DNA of 5,729 nt from Oscillospiraceae bacterium (GTDB lineage: Bacteria; Bacillota; Clostridia; Oscillospirales; Ruminococcaceae): positions 1 to 5,729 of the forward strand of contig RKCM01000180.1 of the NCBI GenBank assembly GCA_014858325.1, written 5' to 3'. Within the stretch, counting starts at the first letter, position 1, and every line of letters starts with the position of its first letter. Made by a program: the position numbers and the translations under genes. Positions 4,658 to 5,729 of this stretch are shown here, one piece after another. The notes beneath the pieces are model-generated. The model saw only the letters and a list, made by a program, of their open reading frames with translations. It had not been told where the DNA came from and ran no database searches.

Positions 4658-4695
4658 AAAAGGGCGTCCCGGCTTATCTGCCGGGACGCCCTTTC
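4658..4695. terminator. Bidirectional terminator between pfk and rfbB
   Basis: Perfect 15-base arms (4659-4673 and 4680-4694, GGGCGTCCCGGC core) enclose the loop TTATCT. The + strand leaves through CCCTTTCT and the minus strand through CCCTTTTGTCTATTT, so both convergent genes can use it. It begins 24 bases after the pfk stop codon and lies 24 bases past the rfbB stop. Confidence 0.9.
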
Positions 4696-4718
4696 TGATA
4701 CGAGGATATTACGGAGAG

Positions 4719-5729
4719 TTACTTATTCTTGTACATTTCCTCGTAGTACTTCTGGTAGTTGCCGCTGGTGATGTGCTCCATCCACTCCTCGTGGTTGAGG
4801 TACCAGTCGATGGTGAGGACGATGCCCTTCTCAAAGGGAGTCTCGGGGTACCAGCCCAGATCGTTTTTGATCTTGGTGGGGTCGATGCCGTAGCGGCGGT
4901 CGTGGCCCAGACGGTCGGCAACGTGCTTGATGAGGTCCTCGCTGATGCCGTCGTCCTGCAGGCGGTCGTGGAGCTGGGCAATGATGGTCTTGACGATGAA
5001 GATGTTGGGGCGCTCGTTGTGGCCGCCCACGTTGTACACCTCGCCGATCTTGCCGCCGTTGGCCACCATATCAATGGCCTTGCAGTGATCCTCCACGTAC
5101 AGCCAGTCACGGATCTGCATACCGTCGCCGTAGACGGGCAGCTCCTTGTGATGCTTGACGTTGTTGATCATCAGGGGGATCAGCTTCTCGGGGAACTGGT
5201 AGGGGCCGTAGTTGTTGGAGCAGCGGGTGATGTTGACGGGCATCCCGTAGGTATCGTGGAATGCCATAACGAACATGTCGGCGCTGGCCTTGGAGGAGGA
5301 GTAGGGGCTGTGGGGGCACAGCGGGGTGGTCTCCATGAAGAAGCCGTCGGCACCCAGAGCGCCGTAGACCTCATCGGTGGAGACCTGCAGGTACTTCTTG
5401 CCTTCTTTCCAGGTCTTGGCATCGGCATCGTACCAGGCTTCCTTGGCGCGCTGCAGCAGGTTCACGGTGCCCATGACGTTGCTCTGGACAAAGATCTCGG
5501 GGTTCTTGATGGAACGGTCCACATGGCTCTCAGCGGCAAAGTTGATGACATAATCGAAATCATACTTTGCAAACAGGCTTTCCACCAGCTCCTTGTCGCA
5601 GATGTCGCCCTGCACGAACACATGGCGGGGGTCGCCCTCCACGTCCTTCAGGTTCTCCAGATTGCCCGCATAGGTCAGCTTATCCAGGTTGACCAGCAGG
5701 ATCTCGGGGTACTTCTTGAGCATATAGTG
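4719..5729 (-). CDS. rfbB: dTDP-glucose 4,6-dehydratase, 5' end cut by window edge
   Basis: This cytosolic enzyme converts dTDP-glucose to dTDP-4-keto-6-deoxyglucose, the second step of dTDP-L-rhamnose synthesis for cell-surface polysaccharide. It is an extended short-chain dehydrogenase using NAD. Numbered from the Met encoded at 5723, STDEVYG (115-121) supplies the Thr-Asp-Glu active-site set. PYSSSK (140-145) is the YxxxK pair, Y141 and K145. TRCSNNYGPYQFPEKLIP (166-183) and RDWLYVEDHC (205-214) are RmlB family landmarks, as is NFAAESHVDRS. The frame stays open to the edge with His-Tyr before that Met, matching the HYMLKKYP region of full-length homologues. The N-terminal 17-20 residues, including the TGGAGFIGSN dinucleotide site, are therefore outside. 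The C-terminus (YEEMYKNK) is complete with a TAA stop. Other rhamnose genes would be expected upstream, beyond the right edge. Confidence 0.96.
   Translation of the reverse strand, partial: HYMLKKYPEILLVNLDKLTYAGNLENLKDVEGDPRHVFVQGDICDKELVESLFAKYDFDYVINFAAESHVDRSIKNPEIFVQSNVMGTVNLLQRAKEAWYDADAKTWKEGKKYLQVSTDEVYGALGADGFFMETTPLCPHSPYSSSKASADMFVMAFHDTYGMPVNITRCSNNYGPYQFPEKLIPLMINNVKHHKELPVYGDGMQIRDWLYVEDHCKAIDMVANGGKIGEVYNVGGHNERPNIFIVKTIIAQLHDRLQDDGISEDLIKHVADRLGHDRRYGIDPTKIKNDLGWYPETPFEKGIVLTIDWYLNHEEWMEHITSGNYQKYYEEMYKNK

Noticed and set aside
5718..5723. ATG at 5723 as the true start of rfbB
   Set aside because: The frame stays open to the window edge with His-Tyr upstream, matching full-length homologues, and the N-terminal nucleotide-binding motif is missing, so the gene is simply cut off.

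Overview
The window is GC-rich (roughly 60% by eye) and looks like the chromosome of a clostridial Firmicute, probably of the Oscillospiraceae (Faecalibacterium, Gemmiger or Subdoligranulum type). This rests on strong AGGAGG-type ribosome sites, sigma-A promoters, a T-box leader, a YtrA-type GntR/ABC operon, and a GGNGT/PKTIDND phosphofructokinase. The genus is an inference from protein flavour; nothing in the window proves it.

Layout, left to right. (1) At 1-113 on the minus strand there is a strong promoter and the 5' part of what reads as a T-box leader, running off the left edge; the gene it controls is outside. (2) At 157-2098 on the minus strand is a tight three-gene operon: a GntR-family repressor (YtrA subfamily), an ABC ATPase and a six-helix ABC permease, joined by 4- and 7-base overlaps. 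Its promoter carries a 20-base dyad directly next to the -10 box, the likely autoregulatory operator. (3) At 2121-3092 on the minus strand is a single-gene unit for a CPBP (CAAX-type) membrane protease, with its own extended -10 promoter and a strong terminator. (4) At 3130-3418 on the minus strand is a two-tRNA operon, tRNA-Gln(CUG) then tRNA-Pro(CGG), with a fully consensus promoter, a hairpin between the tRNAs and a terminator. (5) At 3464-4634 on the plus strand is a 6-phosphofructokinase gene, divergent from the tRNA operon across a region rich in A/T tracts. (6) A 15-bp bidirectional terminator separates it from (7) the convergent 3' part of rfbB/rmlB (dTDP-glucose 4,6-dehydratase), which runs off the right edge.

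Functionally these are mostly independent housekeeping or envelope units: glycolysis (pfk), nucleotide-sugar synthesis for cell-surface rhamnose (rfbB), translation supply (tRNAs, and probably the T-box-controlled gene), and a regulated small ABC transporter. I see no phage, IS element, CRISPR array or clearly new multi-gene system. The points most worth a second look are the truncated T-box leader, the non-standard active-site residues of the phosphofructokinase, the dyad operator, the hairpin that could mask the protease ribosome site, and the hairpin between the two tRNAs.
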